Part shown: in pieces, positions 36,039-45,750 of the stretch
Layout: each line of letters begins with the position of its first letter
Numbering within the stretch: the first letter of the stretch is position 1
Assembly (NCBI RefSeq): GCF_025962655.1
Contig: NZ_JAGFPE010000002.1
Span: forward strand, 542,679-606,678
Direction of reading: 5' to 3'
Length of the DNA stretch: 64,000 nucleotides
DNA from: Candidatus Symbiopectobacterium sp. NZEC151
GTDB taxonomy: Bacteria; Pseudomonadota; Gammaproteobacteria; Enterobacterales; Enterobacteriaceae
Made by a program: the position numbers and the translations under genes
Notes under the pieces: generated by a model
Seen by the model: the letters and a program-made list of their open reading frames with translations, nothing else
What the model was told of the DNA's origin: nothing
The model's database searches: none

Positions 36039-37991
36039 ATGACTCAACCTTTATTGACGCTATCGGGAATCTCACGCCGTTTTACCAACGGAGACCAAAC
36101 GGTCAACGTGCTGAAAGCGATAAACCTGACGATTCATGCGGGCGAGATGGTCGCTATCGTTGGGGCCTCCGGCTCCGGTAAGTCGACATTGATGAATATT
36201 CTCGGCTGTCTGGATAAAGCCTCCGACGGGGAATACCGGGTTAACGGGCAAGCGGTAGCGACGCTCGACAGCGACAGCCTGGCCGCACTGCGTCGGGAGT
36301 ATTTCGGGTTTATCTTTCAGCGCTACCATTTGTTGGGCGATCTTTCCGCACAGGGCAATGTCGAAGTCCCCGCCATCTATGCCGGGCGCGACCGTACCTC
36401 GCGCCAGCAGCGCGCAGCGGCACTGCTGCACCGCCTCGGACTGGGTGAACGCCTGAACTATCGCCCCAGCCAACTTTCCGGCGGGCAACAACAGCGCGTC
36501 AGTATCGCGCGCGCGCTGATGAATGGCGGCCAGGTGATCCTCGCGGATGAGCCAACGGGCGCGCTGGACACGCACAGCGGTAACGAAGTGCTGGCCATTT
36601 TGAAAGATCTGAACGCGCAGGGGCACACCATCATCATCGTGACCCACGACATGCAGATCGCGCGCCACGCCGGACGTATTATTGAGTTACGCGATGGCGA
36701 AGTGATCGCGGATTCAGCCAGTGCAACGCCTCCTGCTGAGACTGTGCCGCAAGAGAACGCCAGTGCCAGGCCCGCCTCACGGCTGCTGCAAGCGCGCGAT
36801 CGTTTTATCGATGCCTTCAAAATGGCGCTGCTGGCGATGAACGCTCAGCGCATGCGCACCTTTTTGACCATGCTGGGTATCATTATCGGTATCGCTTCGG
36901 TGGTATCGGTGGTTGCACTGGGCAAAGGCTCGCAGCAGCAAGTGCTGGCCGACATCAGTGCCATGGGCACCAGTACGCTGGAGATCTACCCCGGCGAAGA
37001 TTTCGGTGACCGACGCTCAAGCGCCATTCAAACGCTGCGTGCGACAGATATCGAGCCGCTGGCACAGCAGCCCTACGTTCACAGCGTGACGCCGTCCGTC
37101 GCCACCAGCGTCACGCTACGCTATGGCAATATTGCCGTCACGGCCAATGCCAACGGTGTAGGAGAGCAGTTTTTCACCGTGCGCGGCTACAGCGTGGCGC
37201 AAGGGATGATTTTCCCGCGCGCCAGCGTGGATAATCTGGCACAGGAAGCGGTTATCGACCAGAACACATTGCAAAAACTGTTTCCCAACGGGGAGAACCC
37301 TATCGGCGAGGTGATCCTGCTGGGCTCGCTGCCGGTACGCATTATTGGCGTGGTGGAAAAAAACAGCAGCGGTTTTGGCAGCGATGAAAACCTCAACGTC
37401 TGGGTGCCCTACACCACGGCGATGAAACGCATGATCGGGCAGTCCTACCTGAGAAGCATCACCGTCAGGGTGAAAGACAACGTGGATTTAAGCGTGGCGG
37501 AACAGGGCATTACCCAGGTTTTGACCCAGCGCCACGGCAGCAAGGATTTCTTTATTTTCAACACCGACAGCATTCGTCAAACCATTGAGAAAGCCACCAC
37601 CACGCTGGCGCTGCTGGTCTCCGCTATTGCGTTTATTTCGCTGCTGGTCGGCGGTATCGGCGTGATGAACATCATGCTGGTGTCGGTGACTGAGCGCACG
37701 CGGGAAATTGGCGTGCGCATGGCCGTGGGCGCGCGCGCCAGCGATATCATGCAACAGTTTTTAATTGAAGCGGTGCTGGTGTGCCTGCTCGGTGGCGTGT
37801 TGGGGGTTTCGCTGTCGCTGCTGGCGGGTGCGGCATTCAGCCACTTCTTCAGCAGCTTCTCGTTGATCTACTCGCCAGCCTCTATTGTTGCCGCATTCCT
37901 GTGCGCCAGCCTGATTGGGGTGATTTTTGGCTTCTTCCCCGCCCGGCGCGCCGCTTACATGGAGCCGATACACGCGCTGGAACGGGAATAG
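36039..37991 (+). CDS. macB: Macrolide export ABC protein MacB
   Basis: 650 residues (E. coli 648). N-terminal ATPase domain with Walker [10 protein letters not shown] (about 44-52), signature [15 protein letters not shown] and Walker [15 protein letters not shown]1 follows near residue 275 ([18 protein letters not shown]), then a large periplasmic domain and three C-terminal TM segments (from about 525, including [20 protein letters not shown]). It starts 13 bases after macA. It drives a mechanotransmission-type tripartite pump. Confidence 0.97.
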   Translation: MTQPLLTLSGISRRFTNGDQTVNVLKAINLTIHAGEMVAIVGASGSGKSTLMNILGCLDKASDGEYRVNGQAVATLDSDSLAALRREYFGFIFQRYHLLGDLSAQGNVEVPAIYAGRDRTSRQQRAAALLHRLGLGERLNYRPSQLSGGQQQRVSIARALMNGGQVILADEPTGALDTHSGNEVLAILKDLNAQGHTIIIVTHDMQIARHAGRIIELRDGEVIADSASATPPAETVPQENASARPASRLLQARDRFIDAFKMALLAMNAQRMRTFLTMLGIIIGIASVVSVVALGKGSQQQVLADISAMGTSTLEIYPGEDFGDRRSSAIQTLRATDIEPLAQQPYVHSVTPSVATSVTLRYGNIAVTANANGVGEQFFTVRGYSVAQGMIFPRASVDNLAQEAVIDQNTLQKLFPNGENPIGEVILLGSLPVRIIGVVEKNSSGFGSDENLNVWVPYTTAMKRMIGQSYLRSITVRVKDNVDLSVAEQGITQVLTQRHGSKDFFIFNTDSIRQTIEKATTTLALLVSAIAFISLLVGGIGVMNIMLVSVTERTREIGVRMAVGARASDIMQQFLIEAVLVCLLGGVLGVSLSLLAGAAFSHFFSSFSLIYSPASIVAAFLCASLIGVIFGFFPARRAAYMEPIHALERE

Positions 37992-37993
37992 CG

Positions 37994-38875
37994 TTAGCCA
38001 AATACGCCGGTGGACAAGTAACGATCGCCACGATCGCAGACAATCGCGACGATCGTGCTGCCGGGATTTTCCTGCGCCACGCGCAGTGCTCCCGCCACCG
38101 CACCGCCGGAACTGACGCCGCAGAAAATACCTTCTTCCTGCGCCAGGCGCCGCAGCGTGGTTTCCGCCTGTTGTTGGGTAATATCCATCACACGGTCAAC
38201 ATACTGGGGCTGGAAAATTCCCGGCTCGTATCCCGGTGTCCAACGGCGAATACCGGGAATATGACTTCCCGACGCCGGTTGCAAACCGACGGTGCAGATG
38301 GATGGGCGTTGCTGTTTCAGGAAGCGGCTGACGCCAGAGAGCGTGCCGGTAGTGCCCATCGCAGAGACAAAATGGGTGAGCGCGCCTTGCGTTTGCTGCC
38401 AGATTTCCGGTCCCGTGGTGATAAAATGTGCCAGCGCGTTATCCGGATTGTTGAACTGGTCGAGTACCTTGCCCTCCCCGGATTCTGCCATCTGGCGCGC
38501 CAGATCGCGTGCGCCTTCCATGCCACACTCAAGACTGACCAGCACTAGCTCTGCCCCATAGGCGCGCATCGCCAGTTGCCGTTCACGACTCATGTTCTCC
38601 GGCATCAACAGACGCAGACGATACCCTTTCACCGCAGCAATCATCGCCAGTGCAATGCCGGTATTGCCGCTGGTGGCCTCAATCAGCCGATCGCCGGGGA
38701 TGATTTCGCCGCGCCGTTCGGCCTGCTCCACCATAAAACGCACCGGGCGATCTTTCACCGAGCCAGCCGGATTGTTGCCTTCCAGCTTAAGCCAGACCTC
38801 ACTATCAGTATCCTGCGTCAGCCTTTGCAGCTTGATGAGCGGCGTATTGCCAATTGTGTTATCCAGCGTACTCAA
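37994..38875 (-). CDS. cysM: Cysteine synthase B CysM
   Basis: 293 residues. PLP lysine in NPAGSVKDRPVRFM (about 42), [12 protein letters not shown] and GTTGTLSGVSRFL. CysM-specific RPSICTVGLQPASGSHIPGIRRW is present. It uses sulfide or thiosulfate with O-acetylserine. Its stop lies 2 bases from that of macB (convergent). Confidence 0.97.
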   Translation of the reverse strand: MSTLDNTIGNTPLIKLQRLTQDTDSEVWLKLEGNNPAGSVKDRPVRFMVEQAERRGEIIPGDRLIEATSGNTGIALAMIAAVKGYRLRLLMPENMSRERQLAMRAYGAELVLVSLECGMEGARDLARQMAESGEGKVLDQFNNPDNALAHFITTGPEIWQQTQGALTHFVSAMGTTGTLSGVSRFLKQQRPSICTVGLQPASGSHIPGIRRWTPGYEPGIFQPQYVDRVMDITQQQAETTLRRLAQEEGIFCGVSSGGAVAGALRVAQENPGSTIVAIVCDRGDRYLSTGVFG

Positions 38876-38907
38876 CGCATCTCCCCTACCTACTCAAAAC
38901 GAAAATG

Positions 38908-39807
38908 TTACAACGCGAGCAGTTTTTCCAGCGAAGGGGCGAAGAAATAGCTGCCGCTAACGGCGCGCGTGAAGCGCAGCATCTCGTCACGTTTGCCGTC
39001 GCGATCGCCAAACATGCTCAGTAATTGCTGTTCAATATTATGCAAGCGCGCGCAATAGGCAATAAAGTAAAGACCATGTTTGCCGCTGGCCGTGCCATAA
39101 GGCATGCTCTGGCGCAAAATTTTCAGCCCTTTACCCTCTTCCTTAAGATCAACCCGGCTCAGGTGCGAGGTGGTCGGACGCTGTTCTGCCGGGATCTCTT
39201 CGTTGTCCTGCTTGGTGCGGCCGATCATCTGCTCCTGCTGCTCCACGCTAAAGCGCTGCAACTGCTTGAGATTATGCTCCCAGCGTTGCACAAACACATA
39301 GCTGCCGCCCGCATCCGGTTGCTCGTCGGCGATAATCGCCACGTCGCGCCGCGCATCGCCCTGCGGGTTCTCTGTGCCGTCGACAAACCCGCTCAGATCG
39401 CGATCTTCGACCCAACGAAAACCGTGCGTCTCTTCTTCAACGCGGATCGCGGAACCAAACGCCGCCAATGCCGCCTGAGCCAGGCTGAAATTGACATCGT
39501 GACGCAAAGATTGAATGTGCAGCAACAGATCGCGCTGCGTCGCCGGTGCCAGCCCTTTGCCCAATGGGGCAAAAGGTTTCAACTCAGCAGCCCCTTGTGC
39601 GCAATCAAGATCGCGCCAGACATCATGACCAAACGCCAGCGTCGCCCCCAGCCCAGCATCGGGAAAACGCGCCTGCAACTCTTGCAGCGACTGGCAAAAC
39701 TTTTTGCATCCTTGGCGGATAGCATCAAACTCGCCCTGAATCATGGCTTCAATAAAAATGGCAAAACGACGGTGCTCAAGCAAAATTCCGCTCTGTATCT
39801 GCGTCAC
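38908..39807 (-). CDS. yfeX: DyP-type heme peroxidase YfeX
   Basis: 299 residues from a GTG at 39807, the exact E. coli YfeX length, giving the N-terminus MTQIQSG (E. coli MSQVQSG). An in-frame ATG 15 bases earlier has no ribosome site, whereas AGGAAG sits six bases before the GTG. DyP signatures: the distal [12 protein letters not shown] (about 143), the heme-ligand region [12 protein letters not shown] and [11 protein letters not shown]. Family activity is H2O2-dependent oxidation of porphyrinogens/dyes; a heme-deferrochelatase role has been debated. Confidence 0.95.
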   Translation of the reverse strand: MTQIQSGILLEHRRFAIFIEAMIQGEFDAIRQGCKKFCQSLQELQARFPDAGLGATLAFGHDVWRDLDCAQGAAELKPFAPLGKGLAPATQRDLLLHIQSLRHDVNFSLAQAALAAFGSAIRVEEETHGFRWVEDRDLSGFVDGTENPQGDARRDVAIIADEQPDAGGSYVFVQRWEHNLKQLQRFSVEQQEQMIGRTKQDNEEIPAEQRPTTSHLSRVDLKEEGKGLKILRQSMPYGTASGKHGLYFIAYCARLHNIEQQLLSMFGDRDGKRDEMLRFTRAVSGSYFFAPSLEKLLAL

Positions 39808-39954
39808 TTCTGGCTTCCTCATGTTTTAATTATCTGCTTTTATCGTTTTTTGGCACTACGTGGCCTAAGGCGCTCATCATACCGCATTCACGGCAATGTG
39901 CTTTGTTCAAAAACAAAGGACGAAAATAAACCCTGACAGGGAAACGCTAAAACG

Positions 39955-39974
39955 TTGGCGCGTTACCGCGCCAA
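39955..39974 (-). terminator. Terminator after yfeY
   Basis: TTGGCGCG-TTAC-CGCGCCAA, followed on the minus strand by CGTTTTAG, 40 bases beyond the yfeY stop. Confidence 0.65.
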
Positions 39975-40014
39975 GCCAAAGAGGGGGGATTTAAGAAAGG
40001 ACGGGACGATGAAA

Positions 40015-40617
40015 TCAGCCACGCGCTGTTGCGTGCCAGATGATTTTGCTGACGTGCCAGGATTGCAGAATATCATCAGAAGGCATTAAGCCTTCCGGGC
40101 CGCTCCAGTCGCCAGAGTAAAGATAGCTGACGTGCTTGCTCTGCGATTCAACGCACTCTACGCTGCCGGCATCATCCCCTTGAGCAAGCTGGCAGACCTC
40201 GAAGGCCTTGCTGTAATGGGCGCTGAACGCATCCCCAATTTTCACGCCCCATACGCTGGCAATATTCGCATCCATCACTTCAACGCGATTGACCTGCGCT
40301 TTAGGCTTACCGCTAATCACCAGCTTGATATCATTGCCATCCAGCGCCTGATAGAACGCCGTGATCTGGCCGTTAGTGGTGCCCATGCCACTGCGCAAAC
40401 GGTAGTTACCGTTCAGCGCCTGATTGATCGGTTCTTGTGCCAGCGGTGTACCGCCGTTAAGTCCGCCAACGCCGGCATCCGACACCTCTATTTTGCTGCC
40501 AAACCAGTTGAACGGCGACAGGCTGGACCAGGAAAAGTTGGAGAGCGCGCTACATCCCGTCAATAAAGCGGCGGCCAGCACACAGGGAACAACCAACTGA
40601 ACGGAGCGAAACCTCAT
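40015..40617 (-). CDS. yfeY: Sigma-E-regulated lipoprotein YfeY
   Basis: 200 residues; a lipoprotein signal with lipobox LLTGC at residues 18-22, then SALSNFSWSSLSPFNWFGS, which is nearly identical to E. coli YfeY. Other conserved stretches are YRLRSGM, YSKAFEVCQ, GPEGLMPSDDILQSW and VSKIIWH. Function unknown; an envelope-stress lipoprotein. Start ATG 40617 behind AAAGGAAT. A readable sigma-E promoter lies 62-89 bases upstream. Confidence 0.93.
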   Translation of the reverse strand: MRFRSVQLVVPCVLAAALLTGCSALSNFSWSSLSPFNWFGSKIEVSDAGVGGLNGGTPLAQEPINQALNGNYRLRSGMGTTNGQITAFYQALDGNDIKLVISGKPKAQVNRVEVMDANIASVWGVKIGDAFSAHYSKAFEVCQLAQGDDAGSVECVESQSKHVSYLYSGDWSGPEGLMPSDDILQSWHVSKIIWHATARG

Positions 40618-40678
40618 AACATAAATTCCTTTAACAGTGAGCGGCACCTGCGCCACCCCACGATCGTCTGCGTGAGAG

Positions 40679-40706
40679 TTTGAGTATCAGGCCAGAGAAA
40701 AGTGCC
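40679..40706 (-). promoter_or_regulatory. Sigma-E promoter of yfeY
   Basis: On the minus strand GGCACTT (40706-40700) and TCAAA (40683-40679) are separated by 16 bases, close to the sigma-E pattern GGAACTT-N16-TCAAA. This fits the known sigma-E control of yfeY. Confidence 0.75.
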
Positions 40707-40811
40707 GTACAAGAGGGCAAGATTATCGTTGATTCTCACGGTGAGGGGAAGTGTGTTGCCTGAGGCGTTGGCGACACGGCAGGCTCGCCCGCCAGTGTGT
40801 ATGCAGCCTTG

Positions 40812-41123
40812 TTACAGCGGCAAGGCAGACTCAACCTCATGCTGGAAAACATAAGGATCGGACAACAGGCCAAACTGTTCATCGTCAGGATAGGTGACGG
40901 CGACATGATAGTCTTCGCCCGCAAACGCTTTTACTGCCTCAATATCCTGCCAATAGGTGGCGAGAAAGAAATGCTCCCAATCGCCTTGCGTAACCCTTTT
41001 TACCGCGGCCCCCAGATTGCCCGGTATGCGTTGGGAATGTTGAATGCCTGTGACATCAAGGTGTGCGGCAAATCCCGCTGCATGCACAACGGGAACGCAT
41101 CCGTGCCAAGTTCTTACGATCAT
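40812..41123 (-). CDS. Antibiotic biosynthesis monooxygenase-like small protein
   Basis: 103 residues from ATG 41123 (GGAG seven bases upstream). The ferredoxin-like ABM fold is suggested by MIVRTWHGCVP, KRVTQGDWEHFFLATYWQD and VQHEV-type ending (PYVFQHEVE). The EHFF-x-LATYW core is typical of this family of stand-alone domains, whose functions range from quinol oxidation to stress roles. It lies downstream of the yddA-like gene but beyond a hairpin. Substrate unknown. Confidence 0.75.
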   Translation of the reverse strand: MIVRTWHGCVPVVHAAGFAAHLDVTGIQHSQRIPGNLGAAVKRVTQGDWEHFFLATYWQDIEAVKAFAGEDYHVAVTYPDDEQFGLLSDPYVFQHEVESALPL

Positions 41124-41225
41124 TTCTCTGCTCCAGCAAACGTGATGCAGATAACGTAACCGAAGCGACGCACCACAGAAAGGAATAATTGCCTGCACAT
41201 CGGCCATCGAGACATGACTTTCGAA

Positions 41226-41246
41226 GGAAGGCCTGAACGGCCTTCC
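41226..41246 (-). terminator. Hairpin after the yddA-like gene
   Basis: GGAAGGCC-TGAAC-GGCCTTCC, 16 bases beyond the stop; followed by TTCG rather than a U run, so readthrough is possible. Confidence 0.5.
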
Positions 41247-41261
41247 CTCTGGTTGATGGCG

Positions 41262-42926
41262 TTATCCCGCCGTCGCCGAGCGAAACACCGTGAGGTCATG
41301 GTGATGCGGGAACAAATCGTCCAGCTCACGCTGGTGGGTAATGGCGATCACGGTACAACCCGGCAGTGTCTGTTTGAGTTCACTCAGCAACGCACGCGCC
41401 GCAGCGTGATCGAGACTGCTGGTAGCCTCATCCAGATAGAGCGTATCTGGTTTAGCGATCAACGCACGCGCGAAGGCCAGACGCTGCTGTTCGCCACCGG
41501 AAAAGATGCGATCCCAGTTATGCCGTTCGGTCAAACGATCGCACCACTCACCGAGGCCAACCTGCTCCAGGGTGTGCTGCATTATGCTGATATCCTTAAG
41601 CGGTGGGTGCGGGTAACACAGCACCTCCGCCAGCGTCCCCTGGCCCAGATAGCTCTTCTGAGGCAACAGCAGCGAGCGGCCCGCCTGAGCTTGCCACTGC
41701 CCTTGATAGTAGGGCCACAGCCCGTTCAAGGTACGCAGCAGCGTCGATTTTCCCAATCCACTGGGCCCGGAAAGTTTGCTCCAGCTTCCCGGCGCACAGT
41801 GCAGCGCCACATCGTTTAATAGCGGAGTACCCTGCGGTGTGGCAAACGACAGATTCTCGATACTCAGGCATTCGCCCACGTCCGGTGCCGCCTGCTGCGG
41901 CTGGTGGCGATCAATTTCCTGCTTGAACTGGATTAAACGCTGGATGCTGGCGGAGAGGATGGTTATCTCCACGTACATGTGAATAAACCAGCTAAGCGCG
42001 CCGTGCACCTGAGCAAACGCGCTGCGGATCTGCATCAAGCCACCGAGCGTTACCGTTTTCGATAAAAAGGCAGGCAGCGCGGCAAAAATAGGCACAATCA
42101 GGCTGACACGCATATAGCCGGAGGTGAAGAAGCCCATATTACGCTTCGCGTCCATCAGTTGACGCCAACTGTGGGCGACCTCGCTAAAATGGCGCGCCAG
42201 ATAGGTTTTTTCCTGCGCTTCGCCGCCATAAAGTGCGATCTGCTCCGCATTGTCATGCTTGCGCAACAGCGCGGCACGAAAATCCGCTTCGGAGCGCTGC
42301 CGAGCATAGCTGATGCCGTGCAACTTTTTCCCCACCACGTGGGTAATCAAGGTGCCCAGTACGGTGTAGATAATCACCACCCACACCAGATAGCCGGAGA
42401 TCGCCCACTCACGGCCAAACAGGGTAAAACGCTGCACGCCAGAGAGCTGCCAGAGAATGGCCATAAACGACGATAGCCGACCCGCATTGATGATAAATGC
42501 GACCACCATGCTGACCAGCTTATCGGTGAACAGATTGATATCTTCGGCGATACGCTGATCCGGGTTGTCGATTTTCCCGGTTAACGACATGCGATAAAAG
42601 GTGCGCTGTGCCAGCCAGCTATCAACAAACTGCTTGGTCAAGGCGCTACGCCAGCGGATCACCAGCAAGCTGGTAAACCAGTCCTGATACACAAAAATAC
42701 CGATATAGAGCAGGATGTAGACGCTGTACTCTTTCATCAAGCCGAACAGCTTGCTGCTGTCGTAGGTGCCGAGCGTGTCGTAAAACACCCGGCTCCATTC
42801 GTTGATCTGCACGTTGAGATAGACAATACCGAAGCCCATGACTACGGCAACGGCCAGCAGCGACCAGGCGCGCCAACTGCGCCATCCGCCCCAGAACGGG
42901 CGGCACAGTTCCCATAATGCGCTCAT
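41262..42926 (-). CDS. yddA: YddA/FusD-like ABC transporter (fused membrane and ATPase domains)
   Basis: 554 residues. The N-terminal SbmA/BacA-type membrane domain (about 1-330, with WRSWRAWSLLAVAVVMGFGIVYLNV and WRSALTKQFVDSWL) is fused to an ATPase domain with Walker A GPSGLGKST (about 384), signature FSGGEQQRLAFARAL and Walker B TLYLDEATSSLD. It overlaps the protease gene by 4 bases. In Pectobacterium the related FusD belongs to the ferredoxin-uptake fus locus with FusA (receptor) and FusC (M16 protease); E. coli yddA-yddB-pqqL is the counterpart. Likely handles peptides or iron-containing fragments released by the protease. Confidence 0.9.
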   Translation of the reverse strand: MSALWELCRPFWGGWRSWRAWSLLAVAVVMGFGIVYLNVQINEWSRVFYDTLGTYDSSKLFGLMKEYSVYILLYIGIFVYQDWFTSLLVIRWRSALTKQFVDSWLAQRTFYRMSLTGKIDNPDQRIAEDINLFTDKLVSMVVAFIINAGRLSSFMAILWQLSGVQRFTLFGREWAISGYLVWVVIIYTVLGTLITHVVGKKLHGISYARQRSEADFRAALLRKHDNAEQIALYGGEAQEKTYLARHFSEVAHSWRQLMDAKRNMGFFTSGYMRVSLIVPIFAALPAFLSKTVTLGGLMQIRSAFAQVHGALSWFIHMYVEITILSASIQRLIQFKQEIDRHQPQQAAPDVGECLSIENLSFATPQGTPLLNDVALHCAPGSWSKLSGPSGLGKSTLLRTLNGLWPYYQGQWQAQAGRSLLLPQKSYLGQGTLAEVLCYPHPPLKDISIMQHTLEQVGLGEWCDRLTERHNWDRIFSGGEQQRLAFARALIAKPDTLYLDEATSSLDHAAARALLSELKQTLPGCTVIAITHQRELDDLFPHHHDLTVFRSATAG

Positions 42927-45739
42927 AGGGCGGCATCTCCTGGCAACGCGCTGTCTGCGGCGCTGTCCGGCGTTACCGCGTCTTCACGCGGCAATGACAG
43001 CAGCAGCACCCGATTAGCCGGATTGAGCAGTTTGCCTGCCATCGCGCGCACCCCGTCTAACATCACCGCCTGTGCAAGGTTTGCCACTTCGCTCAGATAA
43101 CGCGGATCGCCATAGTGGCGATCGCTCAATATCAAGCGCCGCTGCTGGGTGGTGAAATCGTTATGACGCCCTTGCTCTGCGCGGATAAACTGCTGGCGCT
43201 GCTGTTCAACATCTTCAGCGGTAATCAACTGCGGCAAGTTCGCCAGCACCTGTTCGGCACGCTGCCACAGCTCATGGCCCCGTTCAGGAGAAGCGGTAAA
43301 GCTTATCTCGGTCTCGATGCGCTGGGCTTTGTCTGCCAGCTCGCTGTCGAGGCGCATGCGGTAAATACCCAGCGCCTCATCGCGCAGGCTGTTTTTCAGA
43401 TATTTATTTGCCAGATTGCGCGCAATGCTGACTTGTACTGCCGCCTGTGGCGTCCAGGGTTGTTCGGTGTAACTCCAGGCCCGCACTTCTGAGCGCGGCT
43501 CGATATTCAATGCCACGGTGGATTCGCGCGTGCCAGCCAGTGCCAGATGCGGCGTGACGGCAGGTTGGCTAGTGCGCGGCAATGATGCCAGATAACGTTC
43601 CACCAACGGCAAGAACGTCTCCGCCGGTTCGTTCGCCATCAGGTAATAGGTCACTGGCGCACTCACTGTCTGTTGCCATTGGTTTAGCAACATCGGCGCG
43701 GTCACCCCACGCAACTGCGCCTGAGTCGGTTCCTGATACGCGGATTGCCCAAAGCGCAGACGCGTCACTTCCCGCTGACGCAGATCGCCCGCAGACTGGC
43801 TGCGGTTGGCGCGCTGGCGCATCAGCGATGCCAGACTGTCTTTCATAACGCTGGCGTCAACACCCGCCTGCGTGTTCATTGCATGATAAAGCTGGAACAG
43901 CGACTGCGCCTGTTTAAGGGTAGCCAGACCGGTAATCTGCAACTCATCCGCGCTTTGGCTGACATTGAACGACACCGCTTGCGCTTGTTTCCAGTCGCGC
44001 AAATTCTCCGCACGCCAGCCCAGAGGACCACTCTGCGCCACAATCTGGCTGGCAATTTGCGCCTGCCACGGGTTGAGCGATTTCGCCATAAACCCGGCAT
44101 TGCTGTAGGCCGACAGGTAAAACTTGTCGCGCGCCAGCGGTGTACGCAGGTACACCACGCGATCGCCGTTAGCAAGCTGCCATTGCTCCACCTGCTGCTG
44201 CGGGAAATGCTGCACCGCCGTGCGTTTACCCGCTGTGGTGACAGCAGGCAGTTCCGGTACCATTTTCGCTAACGGCAGTGGCGCAGGCGCAAGCTTAACC
44301 GCTCGGGCCTTTTGCTGCTCAACGGTTACCGCCGTTGCCGTCGGTAAGGTAAACGGCCCATCGCCAGGCACGCTGAATTGCACCAGCGTATCCGGCGCAT
44401 CCAGCCAACGCTGTAAATGACGATTCACGTCTTGCGGCGTGATGGTCGGCAGCAGCGTCAGGGCATCACGGCCAATCTGCTGCGTGCTGACATAGGGTTT
44501 ACTTTGCAGCCAGCCCACCGAGAGTTGCTGAACCCAATCGGCAAACTCGCGTGATTCCACATTGTCAGCCATGCGATTGGCGGCTTGCCGGATATCGTTT
44601 TTAAGCTCGACAATGTCGCGCTCGCTAAGCGGATAGCGCTTCACGCGTTCGATCTCTTGCAGCAGCACCGGCAATGCGGCCTGATGCTCACCGGGGATCA
44701 CATCGGCAAAAAAGCCAACTGCGACGGTGGTTTTGCCAATATCCGACTTACGCACCACCAGACTGTTCACGCTGTCCGGCAGGTGCTCGCTTTGGCGGCG
44801 CAATTGACGCTGCAACGCGTTGGTGGCAAGCTGATCCAGCAAGCGGTGACGCATGCCTTCCTCACCGATCTTTTTACTCTGCGGATCGTTGAGACGAAAC
44901 ACAAAGGCAATCTGGCTGGCACCGCTCTCGCTGTCCTGCAAGCGCACCACGTTTAGCTGTTTTTTCAGCTGCGGTTCGTAGTAGTTGCGGGTAGGAAGCG
45001 TCGCGCTAGGCAACGCGCCAAACTGGCGGGCGATCTCCGCAACCACCTCTTGCGGAACGATATCGCCAATCACCATCAGGCGCATATTGGAAGGGTGATA
45101 CCAGCGCTGATAGAAGTCCTGCAACTGGGTGGCGGGCATGGTGGTGATGGTCGCTTGCGTACCGATCACCGGGCGATCGGGATAGCGCGACCCCTGGCGT
45201 ATCGCCTGAACCCGCTGCTGATTCATACGCTCGGCGACGCCCAGCTTACCGCGCCACTCCTCCAGAATAATTTTGCGCTCATCGTCCAGATCGCTTTGCA
45301 GCAGGCTGGCGTGCCCGACCATTTGGCTCAACGCCGCCAGCGCCAGCGGCAGATCGCGCTTGCCAGCGGGCGGGCTCATCATGTATTGGGTGCGTTCATA
45401 GTTGGTCATGGCATTGTAATGCTGAGCGCGAATCCACCCCTTCTGGTGCAGCATGTTCGCCACGCCGCTCGGGTACGCGTCGCTGGCGCGGAACACCATG
45501 TGCTCAACCATATGCGCCACGCCGGATTGCGCATCAGTTTCATCCACCGATCCGGCTTCCACCGCCAGCCGGATATCGACGCGCTGTTTCTGACCTTCCA
45601 GCGGCACCAGCGTGTAGTGCAGGCCGTTCGGCAACGTGCCGGTGGTAATGTGCGGCAACGGACTTTTTATCTCTGCCGCCGAAAGGGCGGCGCTGAAAAA
45701 AATCGCGCCCGCCAGCCAATAGCTCACTGTACTTTTCAT
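42923..45739 (-). CDS. pqqL: PqqL/FusC-like periplasmic M16 zinc protease
   Basis: 938 residues (E. coli PqqL 931). Signal peptide (to about 21, AALSA-A). The inverted zinc motif HxxEH is present as HMVEH (about 77-81), with the third ligand glutamate in KIILEEWRGKLG. Two M16 halves follow. FusC in Pectobacterium cleaves imported ferredoxin to free iron. The position between a TonB receptor and a YddA-like ABC protein, all under Fur-type control, points to the same use here. Gap to the receptor gene is 11 bases. Confidence 0.93.
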   Translation of the reverse strand: MKSTVSYWLAGAIFFSAALSAAEIKSPLPHITTGTLPNGLHYTLVPLEGQKQRVDIRLAVEAGSVDETDAQSGVAHMVEHMVFRASDAYPSGVANMLHQKGWIRAQHYNAMTNYERTQYMMSPPAGKRDLPLALAALSQMVGHASLLQSDLDDERKIILEEWRGKLGVAERMNQQRVQAIRQGSRYPDRPVIGTQATITTMPATQLQDFYQRWYHPSNMRLMVIGDIVPQEVVAEIARQFGALPSATLPTRNYYEPQLKKQLNVVRLQDSESGASQIAFVFRLNDPQSKKIGEEGMRHRLLDQLATNALQRQLRRQSEHLPDSVNSLVVRKSDIGKTTVAVGFFADVIPGEHQAALPVLLQEIERVKRYPLSERDIVELKNDIRQAANRMADNVESREFADWVQQLSVGWLQSKPYVSTQQIGRDALTLLPTITPQDVNRHLQRWLDAPDTLVQFSVPGDGPFTLPTATAVTVEQQKARAVKLAPAPLPLAKMVPELPAVTTAGKRTAVQHFPQQQVEQWQLANGDRVVYLRTPLARDKFYLSAYSNAGFMAKSLNPWQAQIASQIVAQSGPLGWRAENLRDWKQAQAVSFNVSQSADELQITGLATLKQAQSLFQLYHAMNTQAGVDASVMKDSLASLMRQRANRSQSAGDLRQREVTRLRFGQSAYQEPTQAQLRGVTAPMLLNQWQQTVSAPVTYYLMANEPAETFLPLVERYLASLPRTSQPAVTPHLALAGTRESTVALNIEPRSEVRAWSYTEQPWTPQAAVQVSIARNLANKYLKNSLRDEALGIYRMRLDSELADKAQRIETEISFTASPERGHELWQRAEQVLANLPQLITAEDVEQQRQQFIRAEQGRHNDFTTQQRRLILSDRHYGDPRYLSEVANLAQAVMLDGVRAMAGKLLNPANRVLLLSLPREDAVTPDSAADSALPGDAAL

Positions 45740-45750
45740 TATTTTTCTTC

